Positions 52,135 through 61,888 of a stretch of 64,000 nt of DNA are shown in pieces (position 1 is the first letter of the stretch; each line of letters opens with the position of its first letter). Both the position numbers and the translations under genes were made by a program. The stretch comes from Pseudoramibacter alactolyticus (GTDB taxonomy: Bacteria > Bacillota > Clostridia > Eubacteriales > Eubacteriaceae), in assembly GCF_050908235.1 (NCBI RefSeq), contig NZ_CP194340.1. One strand, 5' to 3'. The notes under the pieces were generated by a model that saw only the letters and a program-made list of their open reading frames with translations, had not been told where the DNA came from and did not search any database.

Positions 52135-53586
52135 TTGGATATCACGCGATTAACCATTCACGAAACGCTGGATCTATTGAATCAGGGCGAATTGAGCGTT
52201 TTTGATGTGGCCCAGACTTACACGGATCGCATTAAAAGTCTTGATGGTCAATTAGATGCTTTTTTGCTCGACCACACCGCACAGGCACTCGAAGCCGCCA
52301 AAACAATGGACCAAAAAGGCAGAGGAAATGCGCCGTTGGCAGGCATTCCCTATGCGTTAAAAGACAACATCTGCACCAATGGTATCCGCACTACGGCGGC
52401 TTCCAAGATTTTGGGTAATTTTGTCCCGCCGTACAATGCCGATGTTTATAATAGGCTGAGTCAGTCTGGTGCGGTTATGCTGGGGAAAGTCAATATGGAT
52501 GAATTTGCCATGGGTTCTTCCACAGAAAATTCTGCCTATCAAACGACTAAAAATCCCTGGGACTTTACCAAAGTGCCCGGCGGCTCATCCGGCGGCTCTG
52601 CTGTGGCGGTGGCTGCAGATATGGCGGCCTTTTCACTGGGATCTGACACCGGCGGCTCCATTCGCCAGCCGGCTTCGTTGTGTGGGGTGGTCGGTCTCAA
52701 GCCGACTTACGGTTTGGTGTCGCGTTATGGACTCATTGCCTTTGCATCATCGCTGGATCAGATCGGCCCCTTTACCAAAGATGTTGAAGATGCCGCAATC
52801 GTTCTGAACGCGATTGCCGGTCACGACACGAAAGATTCAACGTCGCTGAATATTCCTAAGAAGGATTATCTGGCCGGCTTAAAAGACGGTGTCCAAGGGA
52901 TGAAAATTGGCGTGATGAAAAGCTCTTTCGATGATGGCGTTCAGCCGGAAGTACAAAAGGCGGTTAATGACGCGTTGGATGCGTACCGGGCAGCCGGGGC
53001 GGAAATTGTCGAGGTGGATTTCCATTATTTGAAGCAGGCGTTGGCGGTTTACTATATCATTGCTTGTGCAGAAGCGTCTTCCAATTTGGCGCGTTATGAT
53101 GGCGTGCGTTACGGGGTTCGCGCGGAAGAATACACCGATTATATCGACATGTATTATCAGACGCGGACACAGGGTTTTGGTGAAGAAGTCAAGCGTCGGA
53201 TCATGCTGGGAACTTATGCTCTTAGCTCCGGTTATTATGACGCCTATTATAAGAAAGCGATGCAGGTTCGTACGCTTATTGTTGAAGATTTCAAATCCGT
53301 TTTTGCGCAATGTGATGTGATGTTGACACCGACATCTGCCTCAACGGCTTTTGGCATCGGTGAAAAAATCGGTAATCCGCTGGATATGTATCTCAATGAT
53401 ATTTTCACGGTGCCGATGAACATCGCCGGAGTGCCGGGGATTTCGTTGCCGACGACTTTGGACGATGCCGGGCTGCCGATTGGCATCCAATTAGTGGGTC
53501 CAGTGCTCGGTGAAGACCGTATTTTAAAAGCAGCCCATGTTTTGGAAAGTGCCATGAATTTCCGGCAGTATCAGCCGCAGCTTTAA
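52135..53586 (+). CDS. gatA: Asp/Glu-tRNA amidotransferase subunit GatA
   Basis: The 483-residue glutaminase subunit of the amidase-signature family. The Ser-cisSer-Lys triad is present: Lys in YALKDNI, cis-Ser in GSDTGGSIRQPAS and nucleophile Ser in the same glycine-rich stretch after PGGSSGGSAVAVA. The C-terminal GLPIGIQLVGP is typical. It starts with TTG 52135 after a GGAGAC site, ten bases beyond gatC. Confidence 0.97.
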   Translation: MDITRLTIHETLDLLNQGELSVFDVAQTYTDRIKSLDGQLDAFLLDHTAQALEAAKTMDQKGRGNAPLAGIPYALKDNICTNGIRTTAASKILGNFVPPYNADVYNRLSQSGAVMLGKVNMDEFAMGSSTENSAYQTTKNPWDFTKVPGGSSGGSAVAVAADMAAFSLGSDTGGSIRQPASLCGVVGLKPTYGLVSRYGLIAFASSLDQIGPFTKDVEDAAIVLNAIAGHDTKDSTSLNIPKKDYLAGLKDGVQGMKIGVMKSSFDDGVQPEVQKAVNDALDAYRAAGAEIVEVDFHYLKQALAVYYIIACAEASSNLARYDGVRYGVRAEEYTDYIDMYYQTRTQGFGEEVKRRIMLGTYALSSGYYDAYYKKAMQVRTLIVEDFKSVFAQCDVMLTPTSASTAFGIGEKIGNPLDMYLNDIFTVPMNIAGVPGISLPTTLDDAGLPIGIQLVGPVLGEDRILKAAHVLESAMNFRQYQPQL

Positions 53587-53601
53587 GGAAGGAGTCACGC
53601 A

Positions 53602-55044
53602 ATGGAATACGATATTGTCATCGGAATGGAAATTCACGCCGAACTGCAGACGAAGACCAAGATCTTTTGCGCCTGTCCGACAAAGTTTGGAGATCCCGAA
53701 AACACACACACTTGCCCGGTTTGTCTGGGGATGCCCGGAGTATTGCCGGTTATTAACGAAAAAGTGATCGAATTTGCGACGAAGGCAGGTTTGGCACTCA
53801 ATTGCAAAATCGCCAATTTCAGTAAGATGGATCGCAAGAATTATTTTTATCCGGATCTGCCGAAAGCCTATCAGACATCGCAGTTTGACAGGCCGTTGTG
53901 TCTGGGCGGATCGGTGGATATCAATGTGAGTGGGGAAACCAAACCCATTGGGATTACCCGAATTCACATTGAAGAAGATGCCGGGAAACTGCTGCACGAA
54001 TCGGCGGACGGCACATTGATCGATGTGAACCGTTGCGGCGTACCGTTGATTGAAATCGTCAGTGAACCGGATATGACGGGACCGGAAGAGGCTCGGGCTT
54101 TTGCTGAAAAGGTGCGCAACACCTTGGAATATACCGGCGTATCTGATTGTAAGATGGAAGAAGGGTCCATTCGTTTTGACGTGAACCTGTCGGTTAAGCC
54201 CAAGGGCAGCGATGAGCTGGGAACGCGAACCGAAATGAAAAACCTGAATTCTTTCCGCGCCTTGGAAAGAGCGGTGCGCTATGAAAGTAAGCGGCAGATC
54301 ATTGAGCTCAAAAAAGGCCATCGGATCATTCAGGAAACGCGGAAATGGGATGATGCCAAGGGCGTCAGTTCATCCATGCGTTCCAAAGAAGATGCCCAGG
54401 ATTATCGCTATTTTCCGGAACCGGATCTGGTGCCGATTGTCATTACCGACGAACAAATCGCCCAGGTAAAATCCGAACTGCCGGAATTGCCGGAAGTGAA
54501 AAAGGCACGTTACGTATCGGATTATGGTTTGCCGGAATATGATGCGGAAGTTCTCACCACATCGAAGGAGACCGCGCGCTTTTTTGAAGAGACAGTCGCG
54601 ATCCTTAATGAACCTAAGCAGATTTCTAACTGGCTCATGGTGGATATCCCCGCCCATTTAAAAGAAAAGGAACTCACCATGGCGACGATTCCCTTTGCGG
54701 CGAAAGATCTGGCCGAGCTGATCGCCATGATTACCGACAATACCATCTCTGGGAAAATCGCTAAAAAGGTGATGGATCAAATGTTTGAAGGCGGCGAAAC
54801 ATCGCCGAAGGCCATCGTTGAAGCAAACAATTGGGCACAGATGAGCGATACCGGCGCGCTGACGGATGTGGTGGCTCGGGTCATCGCCGACAACCCGAAA
54901 TCCATTGCGGATATTGCCGCCGGCAATAAAAAGGCTTACGGATTTTTGACCGGGCAGGTGATGAAGGCGACCAAGGGCCAGGCTAATCCGCAAATGGCCA
55001 ATCAGATCATCCGGGGACTGGTCGAAAAAGCATTGAAGGGTTGA
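53602..55044 (+). CDS. gatB: Asp/Glu-tRNA amidotransferase subunit GatB
   Basis: The 480-residue kinase and tRNA-binding subunit. The opening DIVIGMEIHAELQTKTKIFC, the zinc-binding CACPTKFG and HTCPVCLGMPG cysteines, YFYPDLPKAYQTSQ and RSKEDAQDYRYFPEPDL are hallmarks. The C-terminal YqeY-like tail helps recognise the tRNA elbow. A GGAAGGAG site precedes the ATG. The stop overlaps the likely rph start (TGATG). Confidence 0.98.
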   Translation: MEYDIVIGMEIHAELQTKTKIFCACPTKFGDPENTHTCPVCLGMPGVLPVINEKVIEFATKAGLALNCKIANFSKMDRKNYFYPDLPKAYQTSQFDRPLCLGGSVDINVSGETKPIGITRIHIEEDAGKLLHESADGTLIDVNRCGVPLIEIVSEPDMTGPEEARAFAEKVRNTLEYTGVSDCKMEEGSIRFDVNLSVKPKGSDELGTRTEMKNLNSFRALERAVRYESKRQIIELKKGHRIIQETRKWDDAKGVSSSMRSKEDAQDYRYFPEPDLVPIVITDEQIAQVKSELPELPEVKKARYVSDYGLPEYDAEVLTTSKETARFFEETVAILNEPKQISNWLMVDIPAHLKEKELTMATIPFAAKDLAELIAMITDNTISGKIAKKVMDQMFEGGETSPKAIVEANNWAQMSDTGALTDVVARVIADNPKSIADIAAGNKKAYGFLTGQVMKATKGQANPQMANQIIRGLVEKALKG

Positions 55045-55787
55045 TGCGATTCATGACAGAACAATTTAAAAGACAGGATGGCCGGTTTTATAATGAAGGC
55101 CGCCCGACGCAGGTGATGCGGCATTTTACCAAACATGCACATGGATCTGTGCTCATGGCCGTCGGGGATACCAAAGTGATTTGCACGGCCATGTGTGAAG
55201 AGACAGTCCCCGGATTTATGCGCGGCGAAGGCCGGGGATGGGTGACGGCTGAATATAGCATGCTGCCCAGTGCGACAGAAACGCGCAAGCGGCGAGACCG
55301 AAACGGCAAGACGGATGGACGCTCGGTGGAAATTCAGCGGTTGATTGGCCGAAGCCTCCGAGCGGTGATGGATATGGAAACTCTGGGCGAGCGCACGATC
55401 CGTATCGACTGTGATGTGATCCAGGCCGATGGCGGCACCAGAACCACCGCCATCACCGGGGCTTTCATTGCCCTTTGGGATTGCGTGGCGTCACTTTTGG
55501 ATAGCGGCATGATCGAAAAGAATCCGATTCGCGGTTTTGTCGCGGCGACGTCCGTTGGCGTCTGGCAAGGCACACCGATTTTGGATTTATGTTATCTTGA
55601 AGATTCCCACGCAGAAGTGGATATGAATTTGGTGATGACAGACGATGGCCGTATCATTGAAATCCAGGGAACCGGCGAGGCCCGTCCGTTTACCCGGGAT
55701 GAGTTCGATCGGTTAATGGCATTGGGGCAGGACGGCATTGCGCATTTGATTGCAGTGCAGAAGGATGTTTTGGGGATACGCGAATGA
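55044..55787 (+). CDS. rph: Ribonuclease PH
   Basis: Phosphorolytic 3'-5' exoribonuclease that trims tRNA 3' ends. The family pattern QVMRHFTKHAHGSVLMAVGD, GEGRGWVTAEYSMLP, IQRLIGRSLRAVMDM and IRIDCDVIQADGGTRTTAI is intact, including the phosphate-binding GTRT. Starts at 55044 and 55053 are both possible; neither has ideal spacing to AAGGG. It is co-transcribed with gatB upstream and rdgB downstream (ATGA overlap). Confidence 0.96.
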   Translation: MRFMTEQFKRQDGRFYNEGRPTQVMRHFTKHAHGSVLMAVGDTKVICTAMCEETVPGFMRGEGRGWVTAEYSMLPSATETRKRRDRNGKTDGRSVEIQRLIGRSLRAVMDMETLGERTIRIDCDVIQADGGTRTTAITGAFIALWDCVASLLDSGMIEKNPIRGFVAATSVGVWQGTPILDLCYLEDSHAEVDMNLVMTDDGRIIEIQGTGEARPFTRDEFDRLMALGQDGIAHLIAVQKDVLGIRE

Positions 55788-56398
55788 GCAAACAAAAGAT
55801 TATTTTAGCGACCAGCAATCCGCACAAAGCCATTGAAATTCACGATATGCTGGACGGCGCGTATGAAGTTCTAACGATGGCAGATGCCGGCATCGATGTG
55901 GAAATTATTGAAGACGGTGCGACTTTTGAAGAAAATGCCCTGATAAAAGTACGCACTATTCGGCCGTATGTCAAAGATGCCGACGCCATTTTAATGGCAG
56001 ATGATTCTGGGTTGTGCGTGGATGCTTTGGACGGTGCGCCGGGAATTTTTTCGGCGCGTTATGCCGGCGAGAACGTTACTTATGCCGATAATAACCGCAA
56101 ATTGCTAAAGGCATTGGTCGGTGTGCCGGCGGGAAAACGCGGAGCACAATTTGTATGTGCCGTGGCTTTGATTTTCCCGGATGGCGAGAAATGGACCGGT
56201 CGCGGCATTGTCGAAGGGCGGATTGCTGCAGCGCTCCAGGGGGATGGCGGCTTTGGCTATGATCCGCTTTTCATTGCGAAAGAGAGTGGCCGCGCCTATG
56301 CCCAGATGAGTGAAGCTGAAAAAAATGCCATTTCGCATCGTGCACGAGCGATGGCGTTGGCGAAGGAAAAAATGGCAGAGAAGCTGCGAATTCGCTAA
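55784..56398 (+). CDS. rdgB: XTP/dITP diphosphatase (RdgB/HAM1)
   Basis: A 204-residue pyrophosphatase that removes non-canonical purine nucleotides (XTP, ITP, dITP). Motifs are ILATSNPHKAIEI at the N terminus, DGATFEENALIKV, MADDSGLCVDALDGAPGIFS and GGFGYDPLFI, ending SHRARAMA. It overlaps rph by four bases, the usual rph-rdgB pairing, and is followed by a YfcE-like gene. Confidence 0.95.
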   Translation: MSKQKIILATSNPHKAIEIHDMLDGAYEVLTMADAGIDVEIIEDGATFEENALIKVRTIRPYVKDADAILMADDSGLCVDALDGAPGIFSARYAGENVTYADNNRKLLKALVGVPAGKRGAQFVCAVALIFPDGEKWTGRGIVEGRIAAALQGDGGFGYDPLFIAKESGRAYAQMSEAEKNAISHRARAMALAKEKMAEKLRIR

Positions 56399-56418
56399 AG
56401 TAAAGAAGGATGGCGTCA

Positions 56419-56904
56419 ATGAAACGGATAGGAGTCGTCTCGGATAGTCACGGCAATATCATGAATCTCCAGAATGCGGTTTTAGCGATGGGTGAAGTCG
56501 ATGCGATTTTTCATTTGGGAGATTATGTGCGCGATGCTAAAAAAATCAATGTGTGGAGCAAGGTGCCGGTTTATTGGATTCGTGGCAATTGCGACATGGG
56601 GGATTCGGAAGGGGTTGAATTGGCCAAAATTAAAATAGCGGGAAAGACCATCATGGCCTGTCACGGCCATCTTTTTGGTGTCAAGCAGGATCTTGCACCT
56701 TTGCTATGCCGCGGCATGGAAGAGAAAGTTGACGCTGTATTGTTTGGACATACCCATCATACTTTCATCGGCGAGGAAGAAGGTATTTTGCTTTTGAATC
56801 CCGGGGCACTCATTGGCGGACATTACAGTGATGCGCCGAGCTACGCCATCGTGACGATTGATCGGGACGAAATAGCCGGTGAGATCCATTCGCTGAATCA
56901 ATAA
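56419..56904 (+). CDS. YfcE-family metallophosphoesterase
   Basis: A 161-residue calcineurin-like phosphoesterase. Metal ligands are in VVSDSHGN, HLGDYV, WIRGNCD, MACHGHLFG and LFGHTHH, in the standard order. The family has phosphodiesterase activity, but its cellular substrate is unknown. ATG 56419 was chosen with AGAAGGA eight bases upstream instead of the ATG at 56410. The rph-rdgB-yfcE order is conserved in Firmicutes. Confidence 0.92.
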   Translation: MKRIGVVSDSHGNIMNLQNAVLAMGEVDAIFHLGDYVRDAKKINVWSKVPVYWIRGNCDMGDSEGVELAKIKIAGKTIMACHGHLFGVKQDLAPLLCRGMEEKVDAVLFGHTHHTFIGEEEGILLLNPGALIGGHYSDAPSYAIVTIDRDEIAGEIHSLNQ

Positions 56905-56944
56905 AACCTGCGGTGATTTGAAAAATAGATAGAGGATAGTGCTT

Positions 56945-57529
56945 ATGCGAATCATTTTGGCCTCGGCTTCTCCCAGACGGTTGGAATTATTGCGAATGAT
57001 CGGCTTTAAGCCCGAAGTGCGGCCTTCAAGAGTTGAAGAAATGACGATTTCCGATTTGCCCGAGGAGATGGTATGTGAGTTGGCGGAAAAGAAAGCGCAT
57101 GCTGTCGTCGAAACCCTGATTGGTGAAGTGAAACAAGAAACGATCGTTATTGGGGCAGATACTTTGGTGTCTTTGGATGGCCGCGCGTTGGGGAAACCCC
57201 AAACAAAGGCAGAGGCTATCGATATGCTGCATGCCTATTCGAATCGGGCGCATTTCGTTTGGACGGGCGTGAGTGTCTGGCGTTTGGGAGAAAATCTGGA
57301 GCATATGACTTTTTCAGAGAAAACGAAAGTTTATGTTTATCCAATGACGGATGTGGAAATTGAACGCTATGTGGCAGAAAATCATCCGATGGATAAGGCC
57401 GGCGCATACGGCATTCAAGGCTCCTTTTCAGCCTTTGTTTCCGGAATTGAAGGGGATTATTTTAATGTGGTGGGATTGCCGATTGGCCATGTGTATCAAG
57501 CGATTAAAAAGCTGACAAATTTGAAATGA
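56945..57529 (+). CDS. maf: Maf-family nucleotide pyrophosphatase
   Basis: A 194-residue house-cleaning pyrophosphatase, probably acting on dTTP, UTP or modified pyrimidine nucleotides. Motifs are IILASASPRRLELL, SRVEE, VIGADTLVSLDGRALGKP and KAGAYGIQGSFSAFVSGIEG. ATG 56945 has AGAGGA eight bases upstream; a GTG at 56939 is too close. It ends the rph-rdgB-yfcE-maf run. Confidence 0.94.
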   Translation: MRIILASASPRRLELLRMIGFKPEVRPSRVEEMTISDLPEEMVCELAEKKAHAVVETLIGEVKQETIVIGADTLVSLDGRALGKPQTKAEAIDMLHAYSNRAHFVWTGVSVWRLGENLEHMTFSEKTKVYVYPMTDVEIERYVAENHPMDKAGAYGIQGSFSAFVSGIEGDYFNVVGLPIGHVYQAIKKLTNLK

Positions 57530-57545
57530 TTTCGTGAAAAATATG

Positions 57546-57574
57546 TTGACAAAGAGATTCTTTATCAGTATAAT
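57546..57574 (+). promoter_or_regulatory. Promoter of the five-tRNA cluster
   Basis: Consensus TTGACA (57546-57551) and TATAAT (57569-57574) with a 17-bp spacer lie about 50 bp upstream of tRNA-Gly. Confidence 0.8.
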
Positions 57575-57625
57575 AAATCCTGTTCTTTACGAGAGAATGT
57601 GAGTGCCAGCTGGCTAAAGGCATTT

Positions 57626-57699
57626 GCGGGTGTAGCTCAGTGGTAGAGCCCTGGCCTTCCAAGCCAGTCGCGAGGGTCCGATTCCCTTCACCCGCTCCA
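57626..57699 (+). tRNA. tRNA-Gly (anticodon UCC)
   Basis: A 74-base cloverleaf with acceptor GCGGGTG / CACCCGC, anticodon loop CTTCCAA (TCC) and an encoded CCA. Confidence 0.96.
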
Positions 57700-57708
57700 T
57701 TATTTTAT

Positions 57709-57785
57709 GCGCCAATAGCTCAGTTGGATAGAGCAACGGCCTTCTAAGCCGTGTGCCCGGGGTTCGAATCCCTGTTGGCGCGCCA
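57709..57785 (+). tRNA. tRNA-Arg (anticodon UCU)
   Basis: A 77-base cloverleaf with acceptor GCGCCAA / TTGGCGC, anticodon loop CTTCTAA (TCT) and an encoded CCA. Confidence 0.96.
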
Positions 57786-57802
57786 TTTCTCTCTCAAATT
57801 GT

Positions 57803-57879
57803 GGTGGATGTAGTTCAGTTGGTAGAGCGCCAGATTGTGGTTCTGGTTGTCGGGGGTTCGAGTCCCTTCATCCACCCCA
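57803..57879 (+). tRNA. tRNA-His (anticodon GUG)
   Basis: A cloverleaf with acceptor GTGGATG / CATCCAC, anticodon loop TTGTGGT (GTG) and an encoded CCA. The extra G at 57803 opposite C73 is the G-1 identity element required by histidyl-tRNA synthetase. Confidence 0.95.
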
Positions 57880-57885
57880 TTTCTT

Positions 57886-57961
57886 AGGGGTATGGCCAAG
57901 TGGTTAAGGCACCAGACTTTGACTCTGGAATTCGCAGGTTCGACTCCTGCTACCCCTGCCA
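57886..57961 (+). tRNA. tRNA-Gln (anticodon UUG)
   Basis: A 76-base cloverleaf with acceptor AGGGGTA / TACCCCT, anticodon loop CTTTGAC (TTG) and an encoded CCA. It is the substrate of the GatCAB pathway encoded nearby if no GlnRS exists. Confidence 0.95.
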
Positions 57962-57971
57962 TCAATTAAAT

Positions 57972-58047
57972 GATCCATTAGCTCAGTTGGCAGAGCACCT
58001 GACTTTTAATCAGGGTGTCCGGGGTTCAAATCCCCGATGGATCACCA
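57972..58047 (+). tRNA. tRNA-Lys (anticodon UUU)
   Basis: A 76-base cloverleaf with acceptor GATCCAT / ATGGATC, anticodon loop CTTTTAA (TTT) and an encoded CCA. Confidence 0.96.
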
Positions 58048-58063
58048 TCTTTTTCGAAAAAAC

Positions 58064-58085
58064 AAATCGCTTCGGCGATTTTTTT
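58064..58085 (+). terminator. Terminator after the five-tRNA cluster
   Basis: A 7-bp stem AAATCGC / GCGATTT with a TTCG tetraloop is followed by a T-run. Confidence 0.85.
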
Positions 58086-58270
58086 ATTGCCATTTTGAGC
58101 GCGAGCGTATGCAGATTGCTTCAACTATTATGTGGAAAATGGTCGAAATCACACCGCTATCAATACGTTTTCATCAAAAAGATAATTTTTTGTACAATTA
58201 TAAAGAGTTGCCAAAAGTTAACATAATCAAAAATATATCCAAATTTACAACTGTACAAAATTGTCCAATA

Positions 58271-58279
58271 TGGTATAAT
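58271..58279 (+). promoter_or_regulatory. Extended -10 promoter for the PFOR gene
   Basis: TGG followed by TATAAT fits the extended -10 class, in an AT-rich leader. No good -35 is seen. Upstream TGTACAA-type repeats might bind a regulator. Confidence 0.5.
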
Positions 58280-58346
58280 ATTTTGCAATAAATACTTTTT
58301 AAAGAGTGTTTGATTGTTTATTTTATAATTCATGAAGGAGGATTAT

Positions 58347-61300
58347 ATGTCCAAACAAATGATGACGATGGATGGTAATCAGGCTGCTGCACACGTAGCA
58401 TACGCCTTTACCGAAGTCGCGGGTATTTTCCCAATTACACCTTCATCGCCAATGGCAGAGCATGTCGATGCTTGGTCAGCTGCGGGAAGAAAGAACATTT
58501 TTGATGAAACGGTTAAAGTGTCCGAACTGGAATCCGAAGGTGGCGCTGCCGGGACGGTTCACGGTTCACTTCAGGCTGGTGCATTGACAACAACTTTTAC
58601 GGCTTCGCAGGGGTTGCTGTTGATGATTCCGAACATGTACAAAATTGCCGGCGAACTGCTTCCGGGTGTTTTTCACGTTTCTGCGCGTACTTTAGCAGCA
58701 CAGTCACTGTGTATCTTTGGGGATCAGGGCGATGTGATGGCTTGCCGCCAAACCGGGTTTGCTCTGCTGGCCTCCGGGTCCGTTCAGGAAGTCATGGATA
58801 TTGGCGGAGTTGCTCACTTGGCAGCTATCAAGTCCAGAATTCCGTTCCTCCACTTCTTCGACGGCTTCAGAACTTCGCACGAAATTCAGAAAGTCGAAGT
58901 CATGGATTATGATTTCTTTAAAGATAACGTTGATTGGGATGCGATTCAGGCCTTCCGCGATCGTGCTTTAAATCCAGAACATCCGGTCACCCGCGGTACT
59001 GCTCAAAACGGCGATATTTTCTTCCAGTCTCGTGAAGCGTCAAACAGTTTTTACGATGCCGTTCCGGAAATTGTTGAAGATTATCTTCAGAAGATTTCTG
59101 AATACACCGGTCGCGAATATCATTTGTTCAACTATTACGGGTCACCGGATGCAGACCGCATCACTATTGCGATGGGTTCCATCACCGATACGATCGAAGA
59201 AACCATTGACTATTTAATGGCGAAAGGCGAAAAAGTCGGCGTGGTGAAAGTTCACCTCTACAGACCGTTCGCTAAAGATTATCTGCTTAAGATGATTCCA
59301 AAGACCGTTAAAACCATTACGGTGATGGACCGCACCAAAGAACCGGGGGCTTTGGGGAATCCGTTGTACGAAGATGTGGTGACATCCTTCTACGCAGAAA
59401 AGGAACAGCCGAAGATTCTGGGCTGCATTTATGGTTTGGGTTCCAAGGACACGACTTCCAGTGATGTTAAAGCCGTTTATGACAACATGAACGAAGCGGA
59501 ACCGATGGATCAGTTCACTTTGGCCATTGTTGACGATCTGACGTACAGAAGTTTGGAAACCAAGGAAGAAATCAACACGATTCCGGAAGGCACCACATCC
59601 TGTAAATTCTGGGGATTGGGTTCTGACGGGACCGTTGGCGCCAACAAATCGGCGATTAAGATTATCGGGGATAACACCGATCTTTATGCTCAGGGTTATT
59701 TCGATTATGACTCGAAGAAATCTGGCGGGATTACCTGTTCGCATCTGCGTTTCGGTAAAAAACCGATCAAATCGCCTTATCTGATCAACCAGGCAGATTT
59801 TATCTCCTGTTCGACAGAATCCTATGTCCATCAGTATGATTTGTTGGACGGCTTGAAAAAAGGTGGTACTTTCCTGCTGAACACCGTTTGGACACCGGAA
59901 CAGATCAATGAAGAACTGCCGGCTTCCATGAAACGCTATATCGCTCAGAATGATATTCAGTTCTATACGATCAATGCGACCAAAGCGGCAGAAGATATCG
60001 GCCTCGGCCGCAGAACCAACATGATCCTGCAGGCGGCCTTTTTCAAACTGGCAAAGATCCTGCCGATTGAAGATGCTGTGAAGTTTTCCAAGGCTTCTAT
60101 CAAAAAGACTTATGGCAACAAGGGCGAAGCCATTGTTGAAATGAACTACAAAGCAGTTGACGCCGGGGTTGATCCGACGATTCTGAAACAATTTGATGTG
60201 CCGGCGGATTGGGCCACCGCAGAAGATAATGCGGCGATCGTTGATACGGATCCGAAATTCATCAAAGAAGTGGTTCGTCCGATTGGTAAATTTGTTGGGA
60301 CGACAATTCCGGTTTCCGCCTTTGAAGGCAGAGAAGATGGGACTTGGGATGCCGGGACCGCGGCATATGAAAAACGCGGCATTGCTGTCAATGTTCCGAG
60401 ATGGGATATCAGCAAATGTATCCAGTGTAACCAGTGTTCATTTGTCTGTCCGCATGCGGCTATTCGTCCGGTTCTCTTAACCGAAGAAGAAAAAGCAGCG
60501 GCGCCGGCTGGCTTCGAAACGAAGAAAGCCATGGGCAAGCCATTGGCTGGTCTGGAATATCGTATCCAGGTCGACGTGATGGACTGCACGGGCTGCGGCA
60601 ACTGTGTTGATGCTTGTATTGCAAAGGAAAAAGCTCTTTCTCTCGTTCCGATCCACGAAGAAATGCATCAGGTTGAAAATTGGGATTACGCGGTGACGGT
60701 TCCGGTCAAAGACGACAAGATGGATAAATACTCTGTCAAAGGCAGTCAATTCCAGCAGCCGTTGCTTGAATTCTCCGGCGCTTGCGCAGGTTGCGGTGAA
60801 ACACCGTACATCAAGACCATTACCCAGCTTTACGGCGACCGCATGATGATTGCCAATGCGACCGGCTGTTCCTCGATTTGGGGTGCTTCTGCTCCGGCTT
60901 CGCCCTATTGCACCAATGCGAAAGGTCAAGGCCCGACATTCGCCAACTCCTTGTTTGAAGACAATGCCGAATATGGTTATGGGATGCTGCAGGGGACAAA
61001 AGCTATTCGCAACACCATCGCCAGTTATCTGACACAGATTAAAGCGGCTGCACCGGCCGATTTGGCAGAAGCCATTGACGCCTGGATCGCTGGGAAAGAT
61101 GATGGGGATGCTTCCAAGGCGGCTACGCCTCCATTGAAAGCGGCACTTGAAAACTTTAACGCACCGGCAGAGTTGGCCGACAAATATAAATTTGTCATGA
61201 GCAATCAGGATCACCTGGTCAAAAAATCTGTTTGGATTATCGGCGGTGACGGCTGGGCCTATGATATTGGCTTCGGCGGCTTGGATCACGTCTTGGCTTC

Positions 61301-61859
61301 GAAGGAAGATATCAATGTTTTCGTGCTTGATACCGAAGTTTATTCTAATACCGGTGGTCAGGCATCTAAATCCACACCGACAGCAGCGATTGCACAATTT
61401 GCGGCTTCCGGCGAACGGGTTAAGAAAAAAGACCTCGGCATGATTGCTGCGACTTATGGCTATGTTTATGTCGCTCAGGTGGCCATCGGCGCCGATAAGA
61501 ACCAGTTCATGAAGGTATTGAAGGAAGCTGAAGCTTATAAGGGACCATCCCTGATCATCGGTTATGCGCCTTGCATTAACCATGGGATCAAAGGCGGCAT
61601 GGGCAAGACCCCGAGTCATCAGAAAGCAGCTGTTGATTGTGGCTATTGGCATCTGTATCATTTCAATCCGGAAGATGAACATCCTTTCCATTTGGATTCC
61701 AAGAAGCCTGACTTCGATAAATTCCAAGACTTCATTATGTCGGAAGTGCGTTATAACTCGTTGCGCCGTGGTTTCCCGGAAATCGCGGAAGACCTGTACA
61801 AACAGACTCAGGAAGAAGCGATCTCTCGTTACGAAGGTTACGTCAAACGCAACGCTTAA
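58347..61859 (+). CDS. nifJ: Pyruvate:ferredoxin (flavodoxin) oxidoreductase
   Basis: A 1170-residue single-chain PFOR that oxidises pyruvate with CoA to acetyl-CoA and CO2, reducing ferredoxin. Domain order is the N-terminal pyrimidine-binding part (AYAFTEVAGIFPITPSSPM), transketolase C-like, gamma domain (FWGLGSDGTVGANKSAIK), a two-cluster ferredoxin domain (CIQCNQCSFVCPHAA near 690; CTGCGNCVDACIA near 750), and the TPP domain (CAGCGETPY, TGCSSIWGASAP, GGDGWAYDIGFGGLDHV). ATG 58347 has AAGGAGG upstream. It is strictly anaerobic metabolism. Confidence 0.97.
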   Translation: MSKQMMTMDGNQAAAHVAYAFTEVAGIFPITPSSPMAEHVDAWSAAGRKNIFDETVKVSELESEGGAAGTVHGSLQAGALTTTFTASQGLLLMIPNMYKIAGELLPGVFHVSARTLAAQSLCIFGDQGDVMACRQTGFALLASGSVQEVMDIGGVAHLAAIKSRIPFLHFFDGFRTSHEIQKVEVMDYDFFKDNVDWDAIQAFRDRALNPEHPVTRGTAQNGDIFFQSREASNSFYDAVPEIVEDYLQKISEYTGREYHLFNYYGSPDADRITIAMGSITDTIEETIDYLMAKGEKVGVVKVHLYRPFAKDYLLKMIPKTVKTITVMDRTKEPGALGNPLYEDVVTSFYAEKEQPKILGCIYGLGSKDTTSSDVKAVYDNMNEAEPMDQFTLAIVDDLTYRSLETKEEINTIPEGTTSCKFWGLGSDGTVGANKSAIKIIGDNTDLYAQGYFDYDSKKSGGITCSHLRFGKKPIKSPYLINQADFISCSTESYVHQYDLLDGLKKGGTFLLNTVWTPEQINEELPASMKRYIAQNDIQFYTINATKAAEDIGLGRRTNMILQAAFFKLAKILPIEDAVKFSKASIKKTYGNKGEAIVEMNYKAVDAGVDPTILKQFDVPADWATAEDNAAIVDTDPKFIKEVVRPIGKFVGTTIPVSAFEGREDGTWDAGTAAYEKRGIAVNVPRWDISKCIQCNQCSFVCPHAAIRPVLLTEEEKAAAPAGFETKKAMGKPLAGLEYRIQVDVMDCTGCGNCVDACIAKEKALSLVPIHEEMHQVENWDYAVTVPVKDDKMDKYSVKGSQFQQPLLEFSGACAGCGETPYIKTITQLYGDRMMIANATGCSSIWGASAPASPYCTNAKGQGPTFANSLFEDNAEYGYGMLQGTKAIRNTIASYLTQIKAAAPADLAEAIDAWIAGKDDGDASKAATPPLKAALENFNAPAELADKYKFVMSNQDHLVKKSVWIIGGDGWAYDIGFGGLDHVLASKEDINVFVLDTEVYSNTGGQASKSTPTAAIAQFAASGERVKKKDLGMIAATYGYVYVAQVAIGADKNQFMKVLKEAEAYKGPSLIIGYAPCINHGIKGGMGKTPSHQKAAVDCGYWHLYHFNPEDEHPFHLDSKKPDFDKFQDFIMSEVRYNSLRRGFPEIAEDLYKQTQEEAISRYEGYVKRNA

Positions 61860-61888
61860 ACGCAGATTGAACAATCAAATACATTCAA

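Noticed and set aside
57744..58226. Frames over the five-tRNA cluster
   Set aside because: They overlap clear tRNA cloverleaves and are the same type of artefact.
59214..60191. Minus-strand open frame (325 codons) opposite the PFOR gene
   Set aside because: Same reason; the plus strand encodes conserved PFOR domains throughout.
60477..61874. Long minus-strand open frame (465 codons) opposite the PFOR gene
   Set aside because: It is a shadow of a strongly coding plus-strand gene, with no ribosome site and low-complexity, unnatural composition.
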